Positions 38,020 through 49,807 of a stretch of DNA of 64,000 nt are shown here, one piece after another. The position numbers and the translations under genes were made by a program. Within the stretch, counting starts at the first letter, position 1, and each line of letters starts with the position of its first letter. The stretch is taken from the NCBI GenBank assembly GCA_016758965.1, contig JAEPRB010000119.1:1-64000 (forward strand), given 5' to 3'. The notes under the pieces were generated by a model, which worked only from the letters and a program-made list of their open reading frames with translations, was not told where the DNA came from and did not search any database. The DNA is from Circinella minor. Taxonomy: Eukaryota > Mucoromycota > Mucoromycetes > Mucorales > Lichtheimiaceae.

Positions 38020-38760
38020 AATATGCTGCAATTTTCCTCTTCTTTTGGTATCGGCTTTTCATATCATCAGCGATTTCAGACAGCATTGTCCTTTTTATCT
38101 TTCGCTATGGATGCAAAAACAAAGACAAGGTGTAAGTACCACAGATTTAAATAAAAAAGCATCTATCAAAGAATCGTATATATCCTTACTTTAGCTAGTT
38201 TTTCATCAATTCCTATAGTTCTAAGCTCATGAGCAGTTTTTTTCCAATATTTTTTAATACAAGCCTTTCCTTGATTTGACTAAAATATACATATACATCT
38301 AATTATTTTTTTTTTTGAAGTCAAGTCAAATAATATAATTTAATCTACAATAAAATGAACTTACTTGAATCCACTTCTCCATGTGATTCAACATTGATTC
38401 AGCTATCGTGCCAGATATTACATGTGTTTTCAAATATGTTACGTCTTTTATAATTTTATTTTGTACACTTCTTTTTGAAAGTGTAGGATCAGTAGTCAAC
38501 GCTTCATCAATACGTATAACTTATAGGATTCCAAGCCGAAGGTTCTGTTAATTCCCAAAAATCTATTTATTATTGTCAGAATTAGTTGTTATTATTATTG
38601 CATGTAAAAATGATAATAAAAAAAAAAGGTATGTCATATTATTACTCACTTGGTAAATATAGACTGATTTGAATGATTTCAGTATATCCTGATTTTATAT
38701 TTTTTGATAAAGTAGTTGACATTTTGAAAGGTTTGCAGCAAAAAAGTAAAGGTATGGTCA
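38020..38760 (-). repeat. Repeat family copy A (truncated gene copy)
   Basis: This minus-strand block matches two parts of the copy at 45.4-48.4 kb. The block 38340-38510 codes for LKTHVISGTIAESMLNHMEK and matches 47085-47265. A second exon at 38190-38280 reads SNQGKACIKKYWKKTAHELR up to a GTAAGG donor. A third at 38020-38115 encodes MLSEIADDMKSRYQKKRKIA, then stops, matching 46600-46700. Positions 38640-38760 match 47925-48015. Shared introns with conserved splice sites show that the repeat unit was a spliced gene. The order of parts is the same as in the other copy, with a shorter left half. Confidence 0.7.
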
Positions 38761-39417
38761 AAACAATCAAACGCGAAATTCTCCAACACAGGAAAGTCGC
38801 AGCATCGGCCTAGCTGCAATGACAATCAAAACATTCAGTCTGGTGATCACTTTTTTACTTTTCCATTCGCACCCGATCAATGAGAGAAATAAAGACCAGT
38901 TGACAACTAGAAAGGGATTATCAATATCTTTTTTCCGAGTATCATATTTTTTTTTATCAGGAAATGATAGCAAGATTATATCACTATAATAATAATAAAC
39001 AAAGAGGTATACTTATAAAATTATAAATACTACGTATAAATAGAAGAGACTATTAGACGATATACCGTATAAGTAAATCATTACAGATAGTTTGTTAGTT
39101 GTACGTACTGAATAAGGTAAATGTTATTGTAATTAATCTGCTTATTCGGTAAGTAGTTTGAAATATCAGCCAGTTATTGTCATAAGTATTGATGACTCTT
39201 TCGTTTGTAAAGGTTTTTTCTTATACTAGTATTCTTATTATTTAAAGAATTTTACTTTTGAATGTCATTACCCAATATAATATATAGCCGTCCTCAGGAT
39301 TGTACGTACGATATGTGGTTGATTATGCGTTTTCGCACTATTACGTAGCTGTTATTGATGAATTAGCAGAAAAAGCTACATGTACATTGTATATTTAAAT
39401 TGTGGATTTCTGAATAA
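38761..39417. other. Intergenic
   Basis: No recognisable gene. The minus-strand ORF at 38767-38973 lies directly upstream of the truncated repeat copy but does not match the other copies. Confidence 0.4.
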
Positions 39418-39419
39418 AA

Positions 39420-40134
39420 TACCGCTCACCGCTCGCTATAACGATATACCCCGTGAGACCAAAAGAGCATCGTTATATCGAATTATCACTATAACGAATT
39501 CTTGATCTGAGCTATAATGGTCGGGTAAAATCCCATCCATATGTACTTGGCCTTATTTGTATCGATATGTCTTGCAAAAAGAAGAACGCTCTAGAGTATT
39601 ATATTGTTCATACCGTAAATAAGCTATAATAATATGGCGATGATTGTTTTTTCTCTTTGCATAGTTTCTTTTTATTAAAAATGTCTTTTCGTATTGGTTC
39701 TAATTGAATTAGAACCAGCTCAGCACATATAATTAATGCTGATGCCCCATAGGAAAAAAATGCACGTACTTACTAAGACCCAAAAATTATTTATTCTTTA
39801 TAAAGCCATGCCAAATAGCAAATGATAAGTTGGGTTTTTACAGTGAACGAAAAGCAAAGCTGGATTGTCATAAGGAACGGTTTTAAGATAAATTTAATGT
39901 TCAGATCATTAAACTCTTGACAAATAAAATTAAAAAATGTCCAACAACTACTACGTATTGTTTACTTTTCGAAAATATAGCTATATTCTTTGTTCGCTCG
40001 ATATAGCGATATTTTTGCTGAAACCCTATCGGATATCACTATAGAAAGTTAGCGATATTTCCTTGCTTAATCCGTCTTGGACCCCAAAACCCTATCGTTA
40101 TATCGAAATATCGTTATAGCGAGCGGTGACGGTA
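39420..40134. mobile_element. Short inverted-repeat DNA element, type CGCTCGCTATAACGA, copy 1
   Basis: About 715 bp bounded by inverted ends: left TACCGCTCACCGCTCGCTAT, right ending GCGAGCGGTGACGGTA. TA occurs at both outer edges, which suggests TA target duplication as in Tc1/mariner or pogo elements. Internal ATATCGTTATA-like motifs repeat next to both ends. There is no open frame of transposase size, so it is non-autonomous. A second copy in reverse orientation lies at 62.9-63.6 kb and matches along nearly the whole length. Family assignment is inferred from the ends only. Confidence 0.75.
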
Positions 40135-41030
40135 AGGTGTTATTTAAAGTGTATATTTATTGACCTTTGCCTTTCTTTCTCAAATACACACGTACGTATG
40201 ATATATATGTAGAAATGTATGCAATGAAGAGTTGGAGAATCCACAAAAACATTTTTTTTTTATAATAGGTACTAAATTTCATAGCCACATTTACTACAGT
40301 AGTTCGAAATAAATTTTACTCTGCCTGATTACGTACTTGGATAATGAAATTTTGTCACTGATCAATACATATTAAACAACCATCAAAAATTATATTGATC
40401 ATTTACAAAAAGGATGTCCCACTGCTTGTGATACATTAAGTAGAGTATAAGCAAAATGCGATAATTGTAGTTGCCAAGAGTTGTTCTATTTATCTTTACA
40501 TATTTACAAGCTTCTCGTGATGAAAAAGTTGTTATTTCGTCGTGGTGATTGACGAATACGTACTATTCCGAAAATAAAAGTAAAAATATTTCATCTTTGA
40601 ACACTTACCTCTACAGTTTCGGGGAAATGTGTTGAACAAGACTATCTGGAGCCCGTACAAATATAATTGAACGGCACGTAAAATAAAGCTGAATTTACTT
40701 TCTGACGACCACGAAAGCAAAAGTATCATGATTTCGGCACCATCCAGAATTTATTTTCACTGCACAACATTCTTAAAAAATAATCTCGAACAGTGTCAAA
40801 TATAGAAGTACGTATCCTCTAGCTCTTTTTCTTACACAAAAAAAAAAAAAAATTCTAATCCTTCTAAATCATTGTTTTGTAATAAATAATATAATGAAGT
40901 ATTTCACCGCTATTATTATTATGATTATTAAGTTGCTGGTGCTACTGTATTTTTCTTTCTAAATCTGTTCATTCTGTAAAGTAGTAGTAGTACGTACTTT
41001 ATATATTGAAGTTTTCAATTTCAGACATCA
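40135..41030. other. Intergenic, no gene seen
   Basis: AT-rich DNA between two inverted-repeat elements. The minus-strand ORF at 40532-40729 has no recognisable feature. Confidence 0.4.
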
Positions 41031-41802
41031 TACAGTGTGTATTCGCTAAACCGGTACTCAATATATGTGAGGAATTGTACCGGTTTAGCGAATTATCGGT
41101 TTAGCGAATTAAAACGCAGCTGGTACTAATATGTAGAATATACTGGAAAAATAACTACAGTATAATTAAATTAAGCTGTACAGATAAGATAAAAAAAAAT
41201 GATAGTTCATATAATCTAGCTTTGCTACTATAAGCTAACTTTTTAGTAATAAAGATGACAATAGTGTACTCACCAAATAGTGGTAATGAACTAGAGATTA
41301 TATTTACCACAAAGTGTGTTTAATATCATGGACCATGGTTAGCAGTTGAATAAACAAGTAAAAATGAATTGTATCAACAACATACTTACATATTCAATGG
41401 TAATGAACAAGTACACGACAAAGTTGAAAATAAGTACGTACGTACGCAGATGAGGAGAAAGAAAAAACCATCTGTGTGAAGTTGGCGAAAAAGATCAACA
41501 AGATGTTGAGAAGCTTTCTTTTGACGACAAGAATGATTTGTGTATTTTAATTGCTACGGGAACAAAGTAGCCAACTGAATAAAACAAAGGGAAGAGCTGA
41601 GATGACGTTAAAAAAGGGCTGCATCACTGATTTTACAATAAAAAGACTGGTATTATATTATATAAAATAAAATAATACTATTATAAACCCGGTAAATATT
41701 TGGGAAAGCTCACTGGATACCGGTTTAACGAATCACCGGTATTTTACTAAGTATATAAAAAATATTTGAGAGATACTACCGGTTTAGCGAATACTCACTG
41801 TA
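41031..41802. mobile_element. Inverted-repeat DNA element with CAGTG ends and TA target duplication
   Basis: Left end TACAGTGTGTATTCGCTAAA, right end (reverse complement) TACAGTGAGTATTCGCTAAA, so terminal inverted repeats of at least 26 bp with three or fewer mismatches. The element runs 41033-41800 and is flanked on both sides by TA. Extra copies of ACCGGTTTAGCGAA lie just inside both ends. CAGT termini with TA duplication are typical of pogo/Tigger-like Tc1-mariner elements. No transposase frame survives, so it is non-autonomous or decayed. Confidence 0.78.
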
Positions 41803-42500
41803 CGTATCTCGAATACTTTTCTTAGAAATTTACATAAAGCGGTACGTACTCTCCATATGCGAGAATCTATACAGCTTTAGCAAAAAATACTGGTTTAACA
41901 CTCGAGACTCCCTGGCAGCAATTTAGGTGGACATGCTGAAAGATCATATATAATTAGACTGAACTCTATAAGATAAAAAAATGACAATTCATATAATGCA
42001 GTTTAGTTCTTTGTAAAAATCTTGCTGCCATGGAATTGTTTTATAGTAATAAAAATGAATAAAGTTCATAATATATTGCCAAGGGACCAGCAATTTGATC
42101 AATTAATTAATCAACAATTTCAGGATGTTTTAAATATAGAATATGGTGAGTTGTTGTATAAATGTATAGGGATAAATTGTATCAATAACAAAATTATATG
42201 ATATATTTAATGGCGACGAAAAAGTACATGAAGAAGTTAAGAAAAAACAGATATATCATATGAATTTAACAGAAAAGAGTTCCTATTACCAATTAATTTG
42301 TTGCTGAACTGAGTATTTTTACTTTTATTTGTTGCATAAAAAAATTATGCAGTTATAAACATCGAAACAGCTGAGTTGACATTTAAGCATGGCTCATTAT
42401 TACTGATTTTACCAATGGAAGAAGTGGGTGTTAACTAGGAAGTGTTTATTGATGTGGTTTTTCACAGAACAAGTAGGCGTGGCTGCTTTATATATATATA
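41803..42500. mobile_element. Diverged relative of the neighbouring CAGTG element
   Basis: Begins near 41835 with degraded ACCGGTTTAGCGAA-like motifs (GCGGTACGTACTC, TTTAGCAAAAAATACTGGTTT), and the interior matches the element at 41033-41800 in the same order: AAGATAAAAAAATGACA(A/G)TTCATATAAT, a fragment around a FDQLINQQF reading, and GAGCTGAG(T/A)TGAC...ACTGATTTTAC(C/A). It is more decayed and its right end is not clear. Two related elements side by side suggest nested or tandem insertion. Confidence 0.5.
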
Positions 42501-43500
42501 TTTATATTAAAGAGTAGAAAAAAGAATCAAATGTTGTGCATAGCTACGTACAATTATCCATTAACTCATCCGATATAGCATGGTCATGTTCATTTACTAC
42601 TAACTTCTTCACACAGCAAAGATTGTAGGTCCGCCAAAATTTATATTCTTTTTACTATAATGTAAATAATAAAACGTGCCATGGTCACTTCATAGGTTTT
42701 ATGTCACAAGTATTATTACTGTTATTTTTACATTGATGGTAAAGGTTGCTCCTAGATAATATGGCTGCCTGCAATCAAAACCATTCCGTTTTGTTCAATT
42801 GTTTCGCTTGTAATGCCAGAAAAGATAAGTTGTTTATTTTTTTTTTCATTGCATGGCAAACATGGTGACAAAACACACTCCATGACCAGCAGAGATTACT
42901 CGCTTGCTGCAGACTCGACCATTGCACGAGCAATATTGATTGCGAAAAGGTCGCCCAGCAAAGAGAGTGGGAAGTTGTCTTTCTCCATGCTTAAATAATC
43001 AAAATGAGCAGGTCACCAATAGCTCGTTTATGTATATTCTTTGGATGGAAATTAAATTTGAACGTTGTTTTGATAGAACATTACCGCGCCTCTTATAACA
43101 GGTATAGCATTTTAAATGGCTGACGTTTTTCAGGTACTGTATAGATATATACAAAGCATTTTTAAAATATTGAATTGATAATATATTATTATCGGATGAA
43201 ACCTTAATAACAGAAAATTGTTTATCATTATATAGCTTATTTTGTCACTGGCGGTGGTATTTACTCTTAGTGTTTTTTGCTTAGGAGTGAAAGATGGGGT
43301 CTATGTAAGTTTTGTTATATATTTTAGTATATTATATAAATAGTCTGACTATTTTGTTGCACCTACTGTATTTGGGGGTATGTATCCATGAAAAGACTTT
43401 TTATCTGTGTGTATGGTATTGGCTTATTTGATGAGAGAGTAGCCAATTGCTATTTCAAATAATTTTAATTAATATCAAGCATCGGATACTGGAGCTAATA
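42501..43500. other. Intergenic or decayed transposon DNA
   Basis: No gene supported. The plus ORF at 42813-42998 is short; its reverse strand gives an equally protein-like reading (FAGRPFAINIARAMVES), so neither is reliable. Short frames at 43230-43300 suggest further decayed coding DNA leading into the repeat-family copy. Confidence 0.4.
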
Positions 43501-43504
43501 TCGG

Positions 43505-45035
43505 ATTAAATATTGCCTAAGTATTGGGTCAAATTTCTTGGACAAAAAACACAGCAACCTTTACTTGAAAAATTCCCATCTTCCATCGCATTTTCGACCT
43601 TAGAAGCATTGCATGAATATCATCATCCATTACAATTACTTGGTAAGTAAAATATAAACTCATTTTTCTTTTCTTCGTGCTCGTCGTAAAAACAAGAACG
43701 CTACCGACTTAGGATTATATTACTATCAACCTCTATAACCAGTTTTTTTTTTGCTATTTTCACTGACATTGCAACTGTTAACTAGGTAAGCATGTTGTCT
43801 GTACCAAAAAAAAAAAATGATACATTTGTATGTTGAGAAATGGGAAATACGTTAGAAACTTTTAAGGTGTCTTTTCAAGTTTTTTAATATCTTCTCTCTT
43901 CATTTAAAGTAGGAGTTTTATATTGCAGAGCTTTACACCATCAAAAGCGATTTAAATGTCTACAATTTCGCTTCGAGACAAAATCGGACGAATTCTACTT
44001 TGTTGGACCAGATCTAATTGTTTACCAAGATGCTGGACAGATCATAAACCCCAATTCCAATTCCTAGTCGACGTAGTTTGGTGTTGGTATTATGACATTA
44101 TTGTATGTTGTCTGAACTTTTATTTTCTGGATCATACCTTTTATTGCAAACCCTTCAAAATGCCAAAAACTGGGATAAACTGAAATCATTTAAAGCAGCC
44201 TATATTTACTAAATGAGTAATAATATGGTATAGTTTTTTTATCATGTTTACATGAAATAATAAAAACCACTAATCGTGGTAACAATAAATAGATTTTATA
44301 TGAAGTACGTAATCGATGAATGGTATGCGCTAGAATTACCAAATGACTTGATCAATAAAACTCTACACCTTCCTTTAATTAGGGAAAGAAAAAAACCGAC
44401 AGTTCAATTGGTGGTGTATAATAAAGATTTTTACACTAGAGTTTGGTGTAAACACAAAAAGAACGATAACCAGCTGTAGGTACAAAAAAGATTGACACTT
44501 TTTTTTCAACAATCTCTAAAGAGAAGCAGTAACAAGAACAGATTGAACCTATAATGAAGGTGGTGATACAAAAGCGATTAATACAATTTCAAATCAACCT
44601 GAATCTGTTTTCAGATATACAAACATCTTTATATTATTGAATCAAATAAAGCTGACTTACGAGCAATAAAAAATTCTATCAAAATAAAATTCTTCTTAGC
44701 AAACTGCCTATCGTTATTGCGACTATTTGTCACAAATAGGGAGTTCCAAAAAAGCAGATACCGATATTTGAATAACCCATCAGATGAATAAAGGACAAAA
44801 GTAATTGGATACAGGCGAATGAGTGTTATATTTTTGGGTGTATATCTAATAAACATCAAAAAGGAAAGCATTCCAATCAGGTCTGAACATAATCTTCAGC
44901 TTGAGATGACTTTGGTTGTCCTGTCAAAAGCTTTGACTACAGACCCCACGCTTTCAAAAATAAATGCACAAAATAGGACTGTACAAGATATACAAATCAC
45001 GTTGTCACCTGGTATGATGGTTAATTTAATGTAGA
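43505..45035 (+). repeat. Repeat family copy B (plus strand, decayed)
   Basis: Plus-strand copy of the gene family. A clean exon at about 43518-43645 reads QPLLEKFPSSIAFSTLEALH and ends in GTAAGT. Next comes KSDEFYFVGPDLIVYQDAGQ near 43980-44040, then a block 44276-44479 (YVIDEWYALELPNDLINKTL) nearly identical to the reverse strand of 47663-47867, and SKALTTDPTLSK near 44930. From about 43690 to 45035 it is the mirror image of 47085-48445. Internal stops show decay. The cellular role of the protein is unknown. Confidence 0.7.
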
Positions 45036-45364
45036 ATTCGATGGAAACAATATATATACGTATATATTAAAAAAGTATCTTTAAGTGTCAATATACATAC
45101 CAAATAATTTTTTTTTAATTTGAGTGACCTGTGTAGTGTTAATTCTTTCTATTTGTCGATTAGATGTTTTATATGGTATCAATTTCTTGACTCCTATATT
45201 CTTTCGCGATTTGTTAGAGTCTCATTTTCGCATCCGGGAAATATAATGCTTCAGGAAGCGTTATGCATCTTTCAACTTGTGGTCAAACAAAGCTATTCTA
45301 TATTCCCAACAATCCCAGATTGGCCGAAGAAAGAGTTGGATATGACCAACACTGGAAATCTAAT

Positions 45365-46691
45365 TTACGGCAGCAAATTTTCGGCCATGTCACTAAGCGT
45401 AACCGGAATCTTTGCCGTTTGTTCTCTTGTCATGATATAAATGCCTTGTTTAGGAGATGTCATTGACCAATGACGAACACGAGTATCTATCAAACCAAGT
45501 TTCATGAGATACTCTTCGTGGAAAATAACAACTCAAAGTCAACAAAAAAAATGACAGTCTTACCGTATGCATGTATAAGATGGATTTTAATTCTACTGAA
45601 ATATTCGTAGGATGCATATGGATTTTTATAGGCGATGTTTTTCAAGATAGATAATAGACCAAACATAGCTCTGCTTTGGTCAAAATTAATTTTTCCTTTG
45701 CTAGCATCATTATATGCAGATGAAACTTCAGAGATCAAAATTTCAATCATGTTTGCTGTTCATTAATATTTTTCCATCTGCATTATAGCGGAATCGATGG
45801 TCAGTCATTCCTTGAAGAGATAGCTGTTCAGTCATGGAAATTAATTCTACTTCGCCAGGAATATACGTAACGTCATAATGTTTTTTTCGAAGATAGCGGG
45901 TGCATGATTGTAAAGATGGTTTAATAAGATTGTGGTTGAATGTAGATTCTGAAATACTTAAAGTGGCGCCGACATTGCCGTAAATATCATCAACACTACT
46001 CATAAGAAATTATTAGATTCAGTCGATAAACTGTTGACAGTAAATAAAATACTTACAAGAGTGAACACATATTAATCAAGGACTTTTTCTCGGCTTCTGG
46101 TCCTTGTATTAAATAAAGCTTATCAATATTGATTTCTAAAGTAGGAATATCAATCTAAATCATCTTAGTTACAAGATTAAGTTTGGTCAGCTCTTTTATG
46201 ACTATAATGGCTTAAATAAAATATCTGTATACATACTGCTTTTATAATCATGTCGACTTGAGCTCTGTATTCTTCTGAGATTTTTTGTTCGATCAGCTTT
46301 GGAATTTCATTTTTCATTCGGGAAGGACGTCTTTTCAATTTGTGACCAAACCAAATTATTTTATGCATTTCTGGACTGAGAAACACAGAGAATTAGATTA
46401 TCCAAATTGTAATCAGTAATAATTTATGACATAATAAGAAAAAGAAAGAGCATAAAGTCACCTCAAAGCCGGTACTTCAGATTGTGTTGCAGCTTTCTCT
46501 AAGAATTGCTTCCAATCATTCCAAATTCTGCTGGTTGTTGTTTCATTATTATTTTCAAATCCTTGAGGACTACTACTGCTACTACCACTACTACTTCCCC
46601 TTGGCGCTACTACTCTATCTTTGCTAAAATATGCTGTAATTTTTCTCTTCTTTTGGTTTCGACTCTTCATTTCATCAGCAATTTTACTCAT
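45365..46691 (-). pseudogene. Repeat-family protein gene, 3' part, one frameshift
   Basis: Minus-strand exons 46691-46462, 46375-46237, 46154-46057, 45998-45564 and 45486-45365 splice in phase with canonical sites, except that the fourth exon needs one frameshift near 45745. It starts with RKTKGATMSKIADEMKSRNQ and a Lys/Ser-rich segment, then FGHKLKRRPSRMKNEIPKLI, DHRFRYNADGKI, then after the shift IEILISEVSSAYND, NFDQSRAMFGLLSIL, and the last exon VRHWSMTSPKQGIYIM with a stop at 45365. The block DHRFRYxADG...EVLxxE...GMFGLLAML...VRHWSM is one I recall from a large unnamed protein family in Mucorales genomes; this is memory, not a search. Upstream exons in the 47.1-48.4 kb arm are shared with copies A and B, so the full gene was longer. 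Confidence 0.6.
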
Positions 46692-48445
46692 TGTTGCACC
46701 TTTTGTTTTTCTCTACGTATGCATGCAAAAACAAAGACAAGTTGTAAGTACCACAGATTAAAAAACATCTATCAAAAAATCGTCCTTACTTTAGCAATTT
46801 TTTCATGAATTCCTATAGCTTTAAGCTTTTTTCCAATGTTTTTTCAAGCTGGCCTTTCCTTGCTTTGACTAAAATATAAACACCGTGTATTTGTTGCTCT
46901 GTTTAATAAGAAACACAAAATACACATGTATTTTGGCTGTGACCTGTGGTGACCTCTGACAAAATTTTTGGCAGTGAAATTTGTGACCAAAGTGACCTGT
47001 GGGATTTATACATATACATTTAGTTATTTTCTTTAAAGTCAACTCAAATAATGTAATTTAATCTACTTAAACAGAATAACTTACTTGTAGCCACTTCTCC
47101 ATATGATTCAACATTGATTCTGCGAGTGTGTCAGGTATTACATGAGTTTTTAGGCATTTAATGTCTTTTTCGATTCTATTTTGTACACTACGTTTTGAAG
47201 ATGTGGGATCAGTAGTGAAAGCTTCATCAAGATAACTACAGTAATAGCATTCCAAGCCGAAGGTTATGCTAAGACCGTACTAGCATGCTTTCCTTGTTGA
47301 TGATTAGATATATAACCAAAGTCATAATACTCCTTCGCCCAGTATCGAATTGCTTTTGCCCTTTATTCATCTGATGGGGTTATTCAAATATCGGTATCTG
47401 CTTTTTTGGAACTCCCTATTTGTGACAAATAGTCGCAATAACAATAAGTAGTTTGCTGAGAACAAGAATTGAAACATTGGTCAGCTGAGCCAGTCACTTG
47501 ATTCGATTATATAGAGATCTTATATTTGAAAACAGATTCAAGTTGGTTTAAAATTGTATTAATTGCTTTTGTATCACCTTCGTTATAGGTTCAATTTGTT
47601 GTTCTTGTTGCTGCTTCTTTTAGGGATTGTTGAAAAAAAGGGTGTCAATCTTTTTTGTACCTGCAGCTGGTTATCGTTCTTTTTGTGTTTACACCAACAA
47701 ACTGTAGTGTAAGAACCTTTGTCATATACCACCAATTGAACTGTCGGTCTTTTTCTTTCCCTAATTAAAGGAAGGTGCAGAGTTTTATTGATCAAGTCAT
47801 TTGGTAATTCTAGTGCATACCATTCATCGATTACGTACTTCATATAAAACCTATTTATTGTTACCACGATTAGTGGTTTTTATTATTTCATGTAAACATG
47901 ATAAAAAAATATACCATATTATTACTCATTTAGTAAATATAGGCTGCTTTAAATGATTTCAGTTTATCCCAGTTTTTGGCATTTTGAAGGGTTTGCAATA
48001 AAAGGTATGATCCAGAAAATAAAAGTTCAGACAACATACAATAATATCGTAATACCAACACCAAACTACGTCGACTAGGGGTTTGGAAAACAATCAGATC
48101 TGGTCCAACAAAATGAAATTGAATCAAATTTCCTGATTTGACATTTAAATATCTTTTAAAGGTGTCAAGGCGTTAAATGAAAAGAAGATATACTAAAGAG
48201 CTTGGAAAGACGCCTTAAAAGTTTCTAATACTTGTTTAAAAATATTTAAATAGTCAAAGTGTGTTTTCTATTTTCTCAACACGTAAATGCATCTTTTTTT
48301 TTTTTTTGGTACAAACAATAGGCTTACTTAGTTAACAGTTGTAATGTCAGTGGAAATAGCAAAGAAAGAAAATATTTCTGGTTATAGGGGTTATTTCAAA
48401 CAGTTTCAGTAATAATATGATCCTAAGTTGGTAGTGTTTTTTTGT
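46692..48445 (-). repeat. Repeat family copy C, 5' part and inverted-repeat arm
   Basis: The minus strand reads, 5' to 3': FHFVGPDLIVFQ near 48100, LQNAKNWDKLKSFKAAYIY near 47940-48000, YVIDEWYALELPNDLINKTL (47770-47840), TDPTSSKRSVQNRIEKDIKC and LAESMLNHMEKWLQ (47090-47230) before an intron. The segment 46800-46870 (SKQGKASLKKHWKK) has lost about a dozen bases relative to copy A, breaking the frame. The stretch 47085-48445 is the inverted mate of 43690-45035. It is the likely 5' portion of the gene whose 3' part lies at 45365-46691. Confidence 0.65.
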
Positions 48446-49473
48446 TTTTACACAAAGGTTAACTTTTATTATAATAACTGTCAGTATACTTTTTTTTAAA
48501 AAGAAAAAACAATCTTCAAGCAATCTCTTCACTTCATTAGCTCACCTTGTCATTTGTTAATCATGGTTGGACATGTCATTGGACAAGTTATTTATTTTAT
48601 TTTGCCCAATCTTTAATGCTTTTCTGATTTTGAGATTGTTTTATATAAGTTTGAAAGTTTTATAGAGTAAACAGAAATAGAAAGGAAAAATATTTTTTTT
48701 TTTGGTACTTTTTACCCCTTCTTTTTTTTTTATTCCTGCTTCGGACTTTGTTCCTTTGCATAAAAACAGATAACTTGTTTGCCCATTTTATCATAAACAA
48801 GACAGCCATATTACCTGATAAAAATATGGAAAATTTGAAGAAATTATTTTTGCGTCTTGGCAAAATAAAAAAAGTAAACTATCCTTCACTAATATAGTAT
48901 AATGGAACCACGTTCAGTAGTTTATATTTATTTATCTTATTTCAGTTAGAATCACGTGCCAATGAGGAACTTTTGTTTTTACGAGTGTTGCATATTAATA
49001 AAATTTCTTTTAATTTACATACTTGTAAGTATGTACCGTATCACTATAAGCTATAATGTCCAAACCCATTATACTGGTTTTAGATTTTTTTTTCAACTCT
49101 ACATTAGCCATCCGTAGGCAAAAATTCCTCGAGCTATCCCGAGTTTATTTCTTTTTAGGATATCAACATTAATTTATCAGTTATGTAAAAGACTAATATT
49201 ATATGTAAAATAAAAAGTAGTAAATATTTGAGCAAGGTCACCGGGTACCGGTTTACCGAATTACCGGTATTTTACCGTTTAGTGAGAAATTACCATACTA
49301 CCGGTTTGGCGAGAATTTACGTTACTGCCGGTTTAAGCGAGAGAGTACCATACTACCGGATTTAACCAAAAATTATTGTATAAGAGACAAAAAAAAAATA
49401 TGAATTTCGCGTTTTTCCTTTTCTCTCTCAACCTTTTTTCTTTTTACTCACTTTCAATTTATAAAAAAAAAAA
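48446..49473. other. Intergenic with transposon-end-like repeats before the 2H gene
   Basis: No gene seen. From 49236 to 49368 the motif ACCGGTTTA(C/G)CGA recurs about five times in both orientations with TACCATACTACCGG spacers, the same family as the ends of the element at 41.0-41.8 kb. The start codon of the next gene follows about 105 bp later, so its promoter may be transposon-derived. Confidence 0.5.
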
Positions 49474-49774
49474 ATGGATCAAAAACACAACTATTACAAA
49501 GATCAGCACCATGATAGTCCTGCACAAAACGATCAACAGCATTCACGGTATTATGACACGTATTCAATTTATAATCCGCCTCACCAATCACAGAACCTTC
49601 AAAACATGCAACCGCCCGAAAAAAGAGCGCGTCATTCTTATCAACAAACTTCCTCGCACTATTATAATTATTGTTCACATACTAATTACTTTAATTCAAA
49701 TTATGAATATCAACAAACTTCCTCGTACTATGATAATTATTCTTCACATAATAACTACTTTAATTCAAATTATG

Positions 49775-49807
<33 letters not shown>

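Noticed and set aside
45120..45466. Two plus-strand ORFs between the inverted-repeat arms
   Set aside because: The minus strand of the same DNA encodes the VRHWSMTSPKQGIYIM exon of the repeat-family gene, so the lower part is its antisense; the rest has no motif.
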